A DNA stretch of 64,000 nt from Chthonobacter rhizosphaerae (GTDB lineage: Bacteria; Pseudomonadota; Alphaproteobacteria; Rhizobiales; Pleomorphomonadaceae), in assembly GCF_013839525.1 (NCBI RefSeq), contig NZ_JACDIS010000017.1:1-64000 (forward strand), written 5' to 3'. A program made the translations under genes and the position numbers. The notes under the pieces were generated by a model, which had not been told where the DNA came from, ran no database searches, and saw only the letters and a program-made list of their open reading frames with translations. Below, piece after piece: positions 16,427-24,783 of this stretch (position 1 is its first letter; every line of letters begins with the position of its first letter).

Positions 16427-18325
16427 TCAGGCGAACATGTCCAAGGCTTCGGCCGCGCCGTCGGTCCCTACGGGGGCGATCTCGGCGATGAAGCTCGGCA
16501 GATAGCCCGTGAAGGCGTGCTCCCCGTCGGCGCCGCGGTTGACGGCGAGCCGGTAGATCGGCTCCACGATCACCATCTGGGTGTCCGGGTCGATGCCGAT
16601 CACCTCGGAGATCTCCGTCACCGCACGGCGCCCGCTCGGCAGGCGGTTCAGTTGGACCACCATGTCGACGGCCGCCACGATCTGCTGGCGGATCGCCATC
16701 ACCGGCAGGGACGCCTGGCCTTGCAGCACCATCACCTCCAGGCGGGTCATCATGTCCTGCGGGGTGTTGGCGTGGGCCGTGGTCATGGACCCGGCATGGC
16801 CGGTGTTCATGGCCTGCAGCATGTCAATGGCCTCCTCGCCGCGGCACTCGCCGACCACGATCCGATCCGGCCGCATGCGGAGCGCGTTACGGACGAGGTC
16901 GCGGATGGTCACGCTGGTGTCGGACTCCGCCGTCTTCGGCCGCGATTGCAGGTAGACGACATGGATGCCGTCGAGCTGGAGTTCGGAGGTGTCCTCCACG
17001 GCCACCACGCGCTCCCCGGCCGGAATGAACGAGGAGAGGCCGTTGAGCAGCGTCGTCTTGCCTGAGCCGGTGCCGCCCGACACGACGATGTTCTTGCGCG
17101 CCTTCACGCAGGCCTCCAGGAAGGCCCGCATGGGTTCGCTCAGCGCGCCGGCACCCACCAGCTTGCGCATGTCCATGCGCGACTTGCCGCCGAACTTGCG
17201 GATCGTCAGGCAGGAGCCCTTCACGGCGAGCGGCGGGATCACGGCGTTCACGCGGGAGCCGTCGGGCATGCGGAAGTCCGCCATGGCCTGGCTCTCGTTG
17301 ATGGAGCGGTGGCTGTCGGCGGCGATGCGCTCGATCACCTTCATGAGCTGCCGCTCGTTGGCGAAGGCGAACGGATAGCGCTCCAGAAGGCCGAACTTCT
17401 CCACGTAGATCTCGTCGAACCGGGTGACCATGATTTCCGAGATGATGTCGAGGTCCATCAGTTCGGAAATCGGCCCCCACCGGTACATGATGTCCTCGAT
17501 GTTGGACCTGAGATGGTTGTGGGCGATCTCCAGCCGGTCGTTGGCGGTGAAGATGGCGTGACGGGCCTGGAACAGGGCGGCGAAGCGCGTGTCGAGCTCG
17601 CGGAAATCGCTGCGCGTCGTCTCGAAGGTCAGCTTCAGGCCGAGGCCCGTCGCCAGCGCGCGGCCGAGTTCGAACAGCCGCCGGTGGTCGCTCTCCTCCC
17701 GCGACACCGACGCGACGTCGGCTGGGCCGGCGCGCCGCGTCGTCCGGGCGATCCGCCGCGCGAGCCACCGGTAGGCGGCGTTCTTGACGACGAGGAGGAT
17801 GAGATCGGGCGGCGCATTGGCGAGAGCGGCGCCGATGAAGATGTCCAGCCGCTCGCGGATGCGCTGGCGGGTCTCGTCGCGGCCGAAGTCGGACGATTTC
17901 ACCAGCCGGTCGTACTGGGTGTCCTCCAGAAGCTTCTCGTGGATCTCGGTCTGGAAGGCCATCACGCGTTCCTGGTCGGGGAAAAGCGTCACGGTCTCGG
18001 CGACCTTCTCCTCCTCGACCACCTCGATGGTGACGCCCGGCACCCAGAGCTGCATGCCGGGCGCGACCCGTTCCGCGACGCCGGCCCGCAGCGGCCTGTC
18101 GTTAAGGCGGGTTGGGTTGCGTCCGTAGTGCAGCACCTCGAATCCGCCGGTTCCCTTGCGCAGCACGAACTGGAGCGGCGAGACCAGGTTGCTCTTCAGT
18201 ACGATGGTCTGGCGTCCCGGCCGGGCGTCCGCCGGCCCGTCGGCGCTGCCGAAATGCGTTTCCGGCGCGGAGACCGCGATCCGCTCCACACCGGGCCGGT
18301 CGTCGTAGGAGATCTTCAGCTCCAT
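16427..18325 (-). CDS. tadA: TadA/CpaF-type ATPase with N-terminal FHA-like domain
   Basis: A 632-residue secretion ATPase. The core has Walker A GGTGSGKTT, the Asp box EDTSELQ, Walker B RIVVGECRGEEA and the His box TTAHANTPQDM, all intact. It powers Tad pilus assembly from the cytoplasm. Unusual: the N-terminal ~110 residues look like an FHA domain (FEVLHYGRNPTRLNDRPL, then GMQLWVPGVTIEV), which canonical ~430-480-residue TadA/CpaF proteins do not carry. I prefer the ATG at 18325, which has GGAGGA about 9 bases upstream, to a GTG at 18352 that overlaps the cpaB stop. With the separate FHA protein at 13751 this gives two likely phosphopeptide readers in one Tad operon. Confidence 0.88.
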   Translation of the reverse strand: MELKISYDDRPGVERIAVSAPETHFGSADGPADARPGRQTIVLKSNLVSPLQFVLRKGTGGFEVLHYGRNPTRLNDRPLRAGVAERVAPGMQLWVPGVTIEVVEEEKVAETVTLFPDQERVMAFQTEIHEKLLEDTQYDRLVKSSDFGRDETRQRIRERLDIFIGAALANAPPDLILLVVKNAAYRWLARRIARTTRRAGPADVASVSREESDHRRLFELGRALATGLGLKLTFETTRSDFRELDTRFAALFQARHAIFTANDRLEIAHNHLRSNIEDIMYRWGPISELMDLDIISEIMVTRFDEIYVEKFGLLERYPFAFANERQLMKVIERIAADSHRSINESQAMADFRMPDGSRVNAVIPPLAVKGSCLTIRKFGGKSRMDMRKLVGAGALSEPMRAFLEACVKARKNIVVSGGTGSGKTTLLNGLSSFIPAGERVVAVEDTSELQLDGIHVVYLQSRPKTAESDTSVTIRDLVRNALRMRPDRIVVGECRGEEAIDMLQAMNTGHAGSMTTAHANTPQDMMTRLEVMVLQGQASLPVMAIRQQIVAAVDMVVQLNRLPSGRRAVTEISEVIGIDPDTQMVIVEPIYRLAVNRGADGEHAFTGYLPSFIAEIAPVGTDGAAEALDMFA

Positions 18326-18348
18326 GGCGGGTTGTCCTCCGGCGGCGC

Positions 18349-19317
18349 TCACATCCGGGTCCAGTTCACGCTCGGCAGCTCCTCGACCTTGCTGTCGCCG
18401 GGATTGCGCAGCACGAGGTTGAGCCGGCCGCTGGCCTGGCCCATGGCGAAGATCAGGAGTTCCGCCTCCGCGGGCGTCACCTCCAGGGTGACGTGGCTGT
18501 AGGCGGTCTCGCGGGCGGCAGCTGCCCCTTCCGGCGTCGTCGCGGTGCCGACCGCGAGAACCTTCACGTTCTGCAGGAAGGTGCGCGTCACCACCCGGGT
18601 CCGGCGGCTGATGCCGACCTGGAAGTCCTGGCTCTGCTGCATGTAAGCCTCCATGGCTTCCTGGTCCGCGGGCGCGAGCTGCTTCAGCATCTCCGAGATC
18701 AGCGCGTTCTCCGGCGAGAGCGGGGCTTGCGGGCCCTGGCCGGCCGCCGGTGTCGCTGTCTGCGCGGTCGCCTGCGTCGGGGGCTGCGTCTGGGGGGCGG
18801 GCTGGCCCGGCGGCACGCCGGTCTGCCCGGAGAGCGCGGGCGACGTCGGGGCGGCCGGCTTCACCGGCTCGTCCACGGTGCCGAGCACATCGACGAAGCT
18901 GCCCGGCTCGACGAAGTGGCCGACTGCCTCCGCGGCATCGACCGAGATAGTGAGGGCCCGTTTGCCAGGGGTGATCATGCTGGTCAGACGGCCGCCGTCA
19001 CTGTCGTCGAAATATTGGAACAACAGGACGGCGCCGGCCGGGATGTCGGCCGCCGCGGTTCGGTCGCGCAGCCATTGGCGGTGGGCCTCCGCGTCCGGGA
19101 CCGCGAGGTTGACGAGCGTGCCGAAGCTTTCCGGCAGGACCACCGGGTCGTCCAGCATGTCGTCGGTGACGGCCTGGCCTCGCGCCACCGCTACGTCCGC
19201 CCGCAGCTTCAGGAAGCCATAGGCGGTCTGCTCGTTCCTGACGCTCTCGGTCCACAAGTAAAGGAGGCCTGCCGTCACCAGGCCGGCCATGATGGCGACG
19301 ATCAGCTTCCAGTTCAT
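18349..19317 (-). CDS. cpaB: CpaB/RcpC-type pilus assembly protein
   Basis: A 322-residue protein anchored by one N-terminal membrane segment (LIVAIMAGLVTAGLLYLW). It has a SAF-like domain (VAVARGQAVTDDML; DIPAGAVLL) and the RcpC/CpaB region (GKRALTISVDAAEAVGHFVEPG, VDVLGT, TLEVTPAEAELLIFA). A Pro/Gln-rich insert lies in the middle. CpaB works in the periplasm with the secretin and is needed for Tad pilus assembly. The ATG at 19317 has a GGAAGGAA site and overlaps the preceding stop (ATGA). Its presence without a visible secretin gene is notable. Confidence 0.85.
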   Translation of the reverse strand: MNWKLIVAIMAGLVTAGLLYLWTESVRNEQTAYGFLKLRADVAVARGQAVTDDMLDDPVVLPESFGTLVNLAVPDAEAHRQWLRDRTAAADIPAGAVLLFQYFDDSDGGRLTSMITPGKRALTISVDAAEAVGHFVEPGSFVDVLGTVDEPVKPAAPTSPALSGQTGVPPGQPAPQTQPPTQATAQTATPAAGQGPQAPLSPENALISEMLKQLAPADQEAMEAYMQQSQDFQVGISRRTRVVTRTFLQNVKVLAVGTATTPEGAAAARETAYSHVTLEVTPAEAELLIFAMGQASGRLNLVLRNPGDSKVEELPSVNWTRM

Positions 19318-20237
19318 GGTAAGTTCCTTCCAGCGAGAGGCTCGCGCAGGTGGATGACCTCCAGCACTTCGGAGGGCTGCTCGCCCGCCGTGTAGAGCAC
19401 GTCCACTTCCAGCGGGCCGTTGCGGCCGCGCAGCGCCGCGAGGGCGGCGCCCCGGGCGGGCGCGTATTCCATGTCGAAGTCGGAGGCCGCCAAGAGGGCG
19501 GCGCGGCTCTCCGCGAAGAGGCGTGGCGCCAACCGTCCGCTCGTCACCACCGAGCGCGACCGGTGGCCGCCACCCTCGTCGCTCATGTCCATAAGAACCT
19601 CGGCTCCGCCGGGCGGCTGGAGCATGATCGGCAGGGCTTCCGCCGCCACCGGCTCCATGAAGGCGGACATCACCGCCGGCGCCTCCTCCAAACGCGTCAT
19701 CAGCACGTCGGTGGCGTCCGCCCCCGCCGGGCGGCGGATCGTCACCACGACGCCGGGCATGCTGCCGCGCGGCAGAAACGCCTCCGCCTCGGCGCTCGTC
19801 CGGGCCGCGAAGTAGGCGAGGGCGGCGGGGCCGTCCCCGTCGAAGAAGTGCACGACGGTGGCGAACTCGTCCGACACCTTCATCACCCGGGGCACCAGGA
19901 AGCTGGTGGCCGCCACGGCGGCGATCGCGGTATGCGGGTCCGTGTCGACGACGATGGCCGGCCGGATGCCCGCCGCCAGCGTCGCCGCCCATTCATCCGC
20001 GATCTCGATGACCGGCCGCTCGCTCCGGTAGGGTGTGAAGCGCAGCGGCTGGCCGTTGATCACCAGGTCGCGCGGGCGGCGCTCCGGCGCGCCGAGGATG
20101 GCCGCAAGGCTGGCGCCTGGCGAGACCTGGACGCCGAGCCAGACCTCGGCGGACCCTTCTCTGGCGGAGAAGGTCGCGCCGGCGACGAGCGCCAGGCCGG
20201 CGGCGGCGAGGAGTGCGAGGCGGCGACGAGCGGCCAT
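19314..20237 (-). CDS. Secreted protein in Tad operon, unknown function
   Basis: A 307-residue protein with a signal peptide (RRRLALLAAAGLALVAGATF). No domain recognised. The middle repeats short beta-like patterns (RPAIVVDTDPHTAIAAVAAT; GVVVTIRRPAGADATDVLM). It is tightly packed between a TadE-like gene (one base apart) and cpaB (4-base overlap), so it is very likely a structural or assembly component. Canonical Tad operons have a CpaD-type protein near here, but I see no CpaD signature. Confidence 0.6.
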   Translation of the reverse strand: MAARRRLALLAAAGLALVAGATFSAREGSAEVWLGVQVSPGASLAAILGAPERRPRDLVINGQPLRFTPYRSERPVIEIADEWAATLAAGIRPAIVVDTDPHTAIAAVAATSFLVPRVMKVSDEFATVVHFFDGDGPAALAYFAARTSAEAEAFLPRGSMPGVVVTIRRPAGADATDVLMTRLEEAPAVMSAFMEPVAAEALPIMLQPPGGAEVLMDMSDEGGGHRSRSVVTSGRLAPRLFAESRAALLAASDFDMEYAPARGAALAALRGRNGPLEVDVLYTAGEQPSEVLEVIHLREPLAGRNLP

Positions 20238-20238
20238 G

Positions 20239-20916
20239 TCACTTCGCTCCCGGGAAGACGCCGTCGAAGAGATCGCCGGACTTCGACGCCACGCCGCGGA
20301 TCTCCTGGCGAAGCACCTTGTCCCAGCCGCGCCGGGTCACGTCGTTGGTCGAGGCGAACAGCGTGGAATCCCCGACCGTGAACTCGTCCCCCCAGCGGTT
20401 CGACCGGATGAGGGCCCCGTCCGCGTAGCGGTAGATCCGGGTCGCCTTGGCGGTGACCAGCATGGGCTTCTGGCTGCGCTGGTCGCGGGTGATGTCGGAC
20501 GAGGCGTTCTTGTCCTTGGCGATCTTCTTCAAGTCGTCCCACACGAAGGTGCGCTTGGGCGAGCCGCCGCCCTGGTGCGACTGCCGGCTTGAGCAGGTGA
20601 GCCGCTCCGGTCCCCAGCCGGCCGGCAGCGGGTCGGGCAGGATCTGCGGCATCGGCACGAGCCGTTCGAAATCGGTGGTGCAAAAGAGGCCGTGCGCCTC
20701 CGCGAAGGCGGCGCTGCGGATCTCCGTCACCGTGTCCATGCGTTTCAGCGAGATGAGGTTCGCGTGCTTGAGGAAGACCACCAGGAGCAGCAGCACCGGG
20801 GCGGCGAGCACGAACTCCATGGAGGCGAGGCCGCGGTCGTCGCCGTGGAGGCGGCGAAGCGCGCCGATCAGGCCCGACGGGGGACGATCAGTGCATGTTG
20901 ACCTGGGTCCAGGCAT
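20239..20916 (-). CDS. TadE-like minor pseudopilin
   Basis: A 225-residue protein. A short basic N-terminus with DDRGLASMEFVLAAPVLLLLVVF is the classic TadE/TadF pseudopilin segment: Gly, then Glu five residues on, then a hydrophobic helix, a substrate type for the TadV peptidase. The ATG at 20916 lies inside the end of the upstream gene (29-base overlap) but has an excellent GGGAGG site, which decides the start. The rest is a soluble domain with two Cys. Confidence 0.8.
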   Translation of the reverse strand: MPGPRSTCTDRPPSGLIGALRRLHGDDRGLASMEFVLAAPVLLLLVVFLKHANLISLKRMDTVTEIRSAAFAEAHGLFCTTDFERLVPMPQILPDPLPAGWGPERLTCSSRQSHQGGGSPKRTFVWDDLKKIAKDKNASSDITRDQRSQKPMLVTAKATRIYRYADGALIRSNRWGDEFTVGDSTLFASTNDVTRRGWDKVLRQEIRGVASKSGDLFDGVFPGAK

Positions 20917-22579
20917 TGTTGCCTCCCTTCTCCATGGTGGTCGTCAGGGCCTTGAAATGCTTGGCGACCGGGCTCTTCTGCACAGTTTGGGAGACGGCTC
21001 TCGCGTTGTTCATGTGCTTGGCCGGCACCAGGGCGGCGAGCCAGTCCTGGGTGTAGAGGTCGAAGGCGGTGTAGTTGTGCAGCCAGCTTTCCGCGAAGGC
21101 GTAGGCGGCCGGCGACTTGTCCTTGAACATGCGCGCCTGCAGCCGCGCCTTCGGCGTCCGCGACACCAGGGCAAGGGACCGGTAGTCGGTCATCTGGTCC
21201 GCCATCGTGCGTGTGGTGACCGGGTCGTGGGCGTAGAACGGGCGACCCTTCAGCCAGTAGGGCGTCGGCAGCACCGGCACCTTCAGCGCCGCCGCCACCG
21301 CTCCGCCCGGGCAGACCGCGTTCCAGGCCTTGTCGAACTTGCGGGTGAAGTCGTTGGTGGTCGCCGTCTGGCTGTCGCCATAGCGCGGCCACGGCTCGTC
21401 GATCGGCAGCTGGAAGGGGTTCACGAACCCGAGGTCGACCCCGAAGAACTTGCCGAGGACCCCCATGGCGATGTCCAGGAAGGCGCCGGTGACGTCCACC
21501 TCGAAGCCGAACACCTTGATCTTACGGGTGCCGGCGAACTGCTTCATGATCGCGCTGAACGGGACCTTGGTGTAGTAGCCGGGGCCGAGGCTCTCGTACC
21601 AGATGTAGAAGAACGGCAGCTCCACCGCGGTCTCGCCGGCGTCGTTGACGAAGTTGCGGATATGGCGCCGGTCGATGCCGCCGGCGGTCAGCGGGCCCTT
21701 GCCCATCGGGAACCCGCGCTTGGCGAACTCGCCGCGCACCTGGATCTGCAGCGGGCCTGCGCCGAAGCCCTGGGTGCCGGAAGTCGCCGCGAGGCACATC
21801 TCGGCGAAGGCCACGCCGCGCTCCAGCGCGCCGCCTTCCACCGGCAGGTTGCCGCCCATGCCTTCGGTGCCCTGCCGGCACGAGGTCGCGCGGCCGCGGT
21901 CGCAGGCCGGGTGATAGACCAGATGGTCCGCGCCGTTCTGCCGGACGAGGTTCAAGCCCTCGTTAGCGACCCGTTCCGGATAGCTGTTCACCAAGTAGTC
22001 GTTCATAGCATTCATGGCGCGAATGACGTTCGCCGACTTCATGGCCACGCCGACGGGATTGTACTGGATGTTGGCGCGCACCACGTAGGCGGCCGCCCGG
22101 GCAGCGCCAATCCCGCGGAAGGCCTGGAAGGCCACACAGGCGCCGTAGATGAAGCCACCGACGAGCGGGATCTTCTGGTAACCCGGGCAGTGGGGTGCGC
22201 CCGTCGGCAGCGCGGGCGCCGGCTTTCCCCAGCCCTCCTTGACGCTGTATTCGGTCAGCTTGGCCGCGATGGTGGCGGACCGCAGGCCGAGTTCGACAAG
22301 CGTCGCCGCGTAGGCGGTCGACGTTACGGCCACGACGGTCGCCTGGGTAGCGGCTACGTTGTTCATGGCCATCACATTGAGATAGCGGGCTCCCCATTCG
22401 GCGTGGACCAGCGCGGCAGCGTCCGCCGTGTTCTGCGTGCGCTGCTTGTCGGCGATCATCTGGCCGGTGTTGAGGATCCAGAGGATCATGTACGCGAGGC
22501 CGATCGTCAGAAAGAGGATCAGCGGCGAGATGAAGCCGCGGTCGTCGCGGTGCAGGCGGCACAGAAAGCGGGCAGTCAT
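20888..22579 (-). CDS. TadG-like pilus-associated protein
   Basis: A 563-residue protein. The N-terminus (HRDDRGFISPLILFLTIGLAYMILW ending in a long hydrophobic helix, then KQRTQNTADAAALVHAEW) is the TadG-type N-terminal segment. The remaining ~500 residues are soluble with several Cys and would be periplasmic or surface exposed. TadG-like proteins act in pilus assembly or anchoring. The start at 22579 is chosen for the GGAGG site and the 4-base overlap with the upstream gene. No von Willebrand A domain, common in other TadG proteins, is visible. Confidence 0.75.
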   Translation of the reverse strand: MTARFLCRLHRDDRGFISPLILFLTIGLAYMILWILNTGQMIADKQRTQNTADAAALVHAEWGARYLNVMAMNNVAATQATVVAVTSTAYAATLVELGLRSATIAAKLTEYSVKEGWGKPAPALPTGAPHCPGYQKIPLVGGFIYGACVAFQAFRGIGAARAAAYVVRANIQYNPVGVAMKSANVIRAMNAMNDYLVNSYPERVANEGLNLVRQNGADHLVYHPACDRGRATSCRQGTEGMGGNLPVEGGALERGVAFAEMCLAATSGTQGFGAGPLQIQVRGEFAKRGFPMGKGPLTAGGIDRRHIRNFVNDAGETAVELPFFYIWYESLGPGYYTKVPFSAIMKQFAGTRKIKVFGFEVDVTGAFLDIAMGVLGKFFGVDLGFVNPFQLPIDEPWPRYGDSQTATTNDFTRKFDKAWNAVCPGGAVAAALKVPVLPTPYWLKGRPFYAHDPVTTRTMADQMTDYRSLALVSRTPKARLQARMFKDKSPAAYAFAESWLHNYTAFDLYTQDWLAALVPAKHMNNARAVSQTVQKSPVAKHFKALTTTMEKGGNNAWTQVNMH

Positions 22580-23385
22580 AGCAGCTGAACCTCCGCGCGC
22601 GAGATGGTGTAATAGTTGCCGTCCTTCCGGCGGCCGTCCGCGAAAAGCCAACCGCCAAGTTCCAGCAGCAGGAAACGGGTCTCCACCGTGGCGATCACCG
22701 GCACGTGCGGCGTCCGCCTGAGGGCGGCGAAGCGCGCCATCTGGGCGCGGCGCACGGCGACCTTCACGTTAGCGCGATCGAACATGTAGCGGGCCTGCCG
22801 GGACAGCGGCCGCATCCGATTGGTGAGGCCTGTCGCTTCCGCCATGGCGCGGATCGCCGCTTCCGGATACCGACAGCCGGAATAGCACCGCACGTCGCGA
22901 TAGGGCGCGGCCGGGATCAGGGCCAGTCGGGCCGCCGTCTCGGCCTTGGCCTGCGCGGCGTAGTCGTCGCAAGCCTGGATGTTGAACTGCCGGTCCAGGA
23001 ATTCGCCGACGCTGATCGGAAAGGCCGGGCAGACGTAGACGCGTGCGCTCCGGGCGGCCTGATAGGCCGCATAGTGGGTGAACAGGTGGTTCTTCGCCAG
23101 GATGGCGAACTGGAAGACCCACAGCATGAAGAGAACGAAGATCGGCGTCACCAGGACGAGGTCGAGCACCGTCACGCTGCCCGCCTCGTCGCCCGCGAGG
23201 TCAGCGGTCGCCTGCCTGCGCACCGGCAGCGACCGCAATAGAACCGCCGCGCCGCCGAGTGCCATCGCTGCCAGGGCGGCCGTGCCGGCTAGGGCGGCGG
23301 CGTTGTCCGGCATCCAGAAGGTCCGGGACCGCGCCAGGACGGCCCAAAATTCCGTGTTGAGGAAGGGGCTATCCGCGGCGGTCAT
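22576..23385 (-). CDS. TadE-like membrane protein
   Basis: A 269-residue protein with two hydrophobic segments: ~residues 29-50 (ALAGTAALAAMALGGAAVLL) and ~75-97 (DLVLVTPIFVLFMLWVFQFA), the latter preceded by DEAGSVTVLDL, a TadE-like prepilin junction. The soluble part has five or so Cys. The additional first membrane segment is unusual for a pseudopilin, so it may be a membrane assembly factor instead. It overlaps the TadG-like gene by four bases. Confidence 0.7.
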   Translation of the reverse strand: MTAADSPFLNTEFWAVLARSRTFWMPDNAAALAGTAALAAMALGGAAVLLRSLPVRRQATADLAGDEAGSVTVLDLVLVTPIFVLFMLWVFQFAILAKNHLFTHYAAYQAARSARVYVCPAFPISVGEFLDRQFNIQACDDYAAQAKAETAARLALIPAAPYRDVRCYSGCRYPEAAIRAMAEATGLTNRMRPLSRQARYMFDRANVKVAVRRAQMARFAALRRTPHVPVIATVETRFLLLELGGWLFADGRRKDGNYYTISRAEVQLL

Positions 23386-23391
23386 GACCGG

Positions 23392-23952
23392 TCACCTGAC
23401 GAAGGAGAGGGGTGTGTGCTCCGGAAGGAGCAGGATCCACACGAGTCCGGCCGCGGCGGCGACGCCGAACCGGATAGTGCGGCGTTCCGCCGGGGCCATG
23501 GACGACGCCGCAGTCTTGAGGCCCGCCGGCATCAGGAGCACGAAGAGGCTCACTGACCTGACGAGCCAGGCGAGGTCGAGCCGGCGCAGCATGGCGGCCA
23601 CTGCCAGTACGCCGCCGGCCATCAGGGCGGCGAGGGTCAAGTCCACCGCCACCGGAAAGCCGACCACGGTGCCAAGCGCCGCCATCAGCTTCACGTCTCC
23701 GCCGCCACAGCTGCCGGCCGCGAAGGCGACCACGAACACCGCAGCGGCGGCGAGGAGACCGGCCGTCGCCGACCCGAGACCCGCGATCCCGCCGGTTGCC
23801 GCCGCCAGCGCCAGACCGGCGAGGAGGACACTGTAGGTCAGCCGGTTAGGGATCACGCCGTGCCGATGGTCGACCACCGCCGCGGCGAAGGCGCAGGCGA
23901 CGGCGAGGACCGCCGCCGCAGGATCGAGAATGGGGGCGTGGAGCCAGTCCAT
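23392..23952 (-). CDS. tadV: TadV/CpaA-type prepilin peptidase
   Basis: A 186-residue polytopic membrane protein of the A24 aspartic peptidase family. Both catalytic Asp motifs are visible: DHRHGVIPN (about residue 28) and GGGDVKLMAALG (about residue 87). It should cleave the N-terminal leaders of the pilin and the TadE/TadG-like proteins at the inner membrane. It sits 8 bases after the pilin-like gene and 6 bases before the next gene. Confidence 0.87.
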   Translation of the reverse strand: MDWLHAPILDPAAAVLAVACAFAAAVVDHRHGVIPNRLTYSVLLAGLALAAATGGIAGLGSATAGLLAAAAVFVVAFAAGSCGGGDVKLMAALGTVVGFPVAVDLTLAALMAGGVLAVAAMLRRLDLAWLVRSVSLFVLLMPAGLKTAASSMAPAERRTIRFGVAAAAGLVWILLLPEHTPLSFVR

Positions 23953-23960
23953 GGCGACCG

Positions 23961-24164
23961 TCAGAGAGCCTTGGGGACGCTAGTGCTCTTGCCCTTCAAC
24001 TCGCTGTTCTGGTTCTTGAACCAGTCGCCGATCTGCTTGCCGAAGGCTAGCAGCATCAGGAGCAGCGGGATGACGATCAGGGCAACGGCGAGGACGATCT
24101 GGCCCATGTCGCCGCGCTCGTCCTTGTGGATCGCCACGGCGAGAGATTTAAGAGACGTGATCAT
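23961..24164 (-). CDS. Small pilin-like membrane protein (possible divergent Flp)
   Basis: A 67-residue product with an AAGGAA site 6 bases before the ATG. After a short leader it has KDERGDMGQIVLAVALIVIP and a long hydrophobic helix, then a charged tail (WFKNQNSELKGKS). Size, first position of the operon and the leader resemble Flp pilins. The Glu-Tyr pair normally at +5/+6 after the cleavage Gly is not present (here Ile-Val). It may be a divergent major subunit or an accessory peptide. It is the promoter-proximal gene of the Tad operon. Confidence 0.6.
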   Translation of the reverse strand: MITSLKSLAVAIHKDERGDMGQIVLAVALIVIPLLLMLLAFGKQIGDWFKNQNSELKGKSTSVPKAL

Positions 24165-24651
24165 TGTCGTTCCTTTCAAGATCGGGATAATGGTTTCGGT
24201 CCTGTGTTTCGGAACTTCAAGAACTCGATACGGTGACTTAAGTCCGACTGTCGCTGCGCTCTGTAATGCTCCAAAATTCCTTGATATCTTCTCTTGAGAT
24301 GGTCGGGTCTTTGAAGCCAACGTTGCGCTGACGACTTCAATTTGACCGAACCGGACCGGCCTGAACAGGGACCCGTCAAGCAACCCAGCGGGTGGGTTCC
24401 AACGAGTTTGGAGCCTTCGCGCGGACGCGCGTCATCTATTCGGATGAGGGAAAGAGTATCAGCGATTTCAGGTACATGCACGGGCATTTCGTCTGGCGGA
24501 CATGCGGCCGAGGAGCCGGTCGATCAAATATTCGACTCCCCACCCGGATGGTATGGACTTGGCGGCTGCGTTACTCTGCACGATATGGCGCGACGGCGGG
24601 CACGGCGTCGCGCCGATCCAAGTTCTGTCAGCCGCCCCGGAGGGCCCGCCT
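24165..24651. other. Divergent intergenic region of the Tad locus
   Basis: A 487-base gap, more AT-rich than its surroundings, between the leftward Tad operon and the rightward ATPase pair. It should hold promoters for both. I see a perfect 10-base palindrome (listed separately) but no convincing -35/-10 pair. Open frames crossing it have no recognisable product. Confidence 0.55.
24235..24244. promoter_or_regulatory. Palindrome GACTTAAGTC
   Basis: A perfect 10-base inverted repeat about 70 bases upstream of the pilin-like ATG, in the divergent control region. A binding site is possible. Palindromes of this size also occur by chance. Confidence 0.3.
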
Positions 24652-24783
24652 ATGGAGATGATGACGCACGTTCTTGTGCTCGGTCTCATCCTCGTCCCGC
24701 TGATGACCTTCTTCCGCACCGGCCTGGAGATGATGATCGCGCTCTTCGGCATGAGCTCGGCCCTCATCGGGATGCCGTTCTGA
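24652..24783 (+). CDS. 43-residue membrane peptide
   Basis: Starts at ATG 24652 with GGAGGG about 7 bases upstream. It encodes one or two short hydrophobic helices (THVLVLGLILVPLMTFF and MMIALFGMSSALIGMPF). Its TGA overlaps the ATG of the following ATPase gene by one base (TGATG), strongly suggesting translational coupling. No family recognised. It may be a membrane partner of the ATPase or only a leader peptide. Confidence 0.55.
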   Translation: MEMMTHVLVLGLILVPLMTFFRTGLEMMIALFGMSSALIGMPF

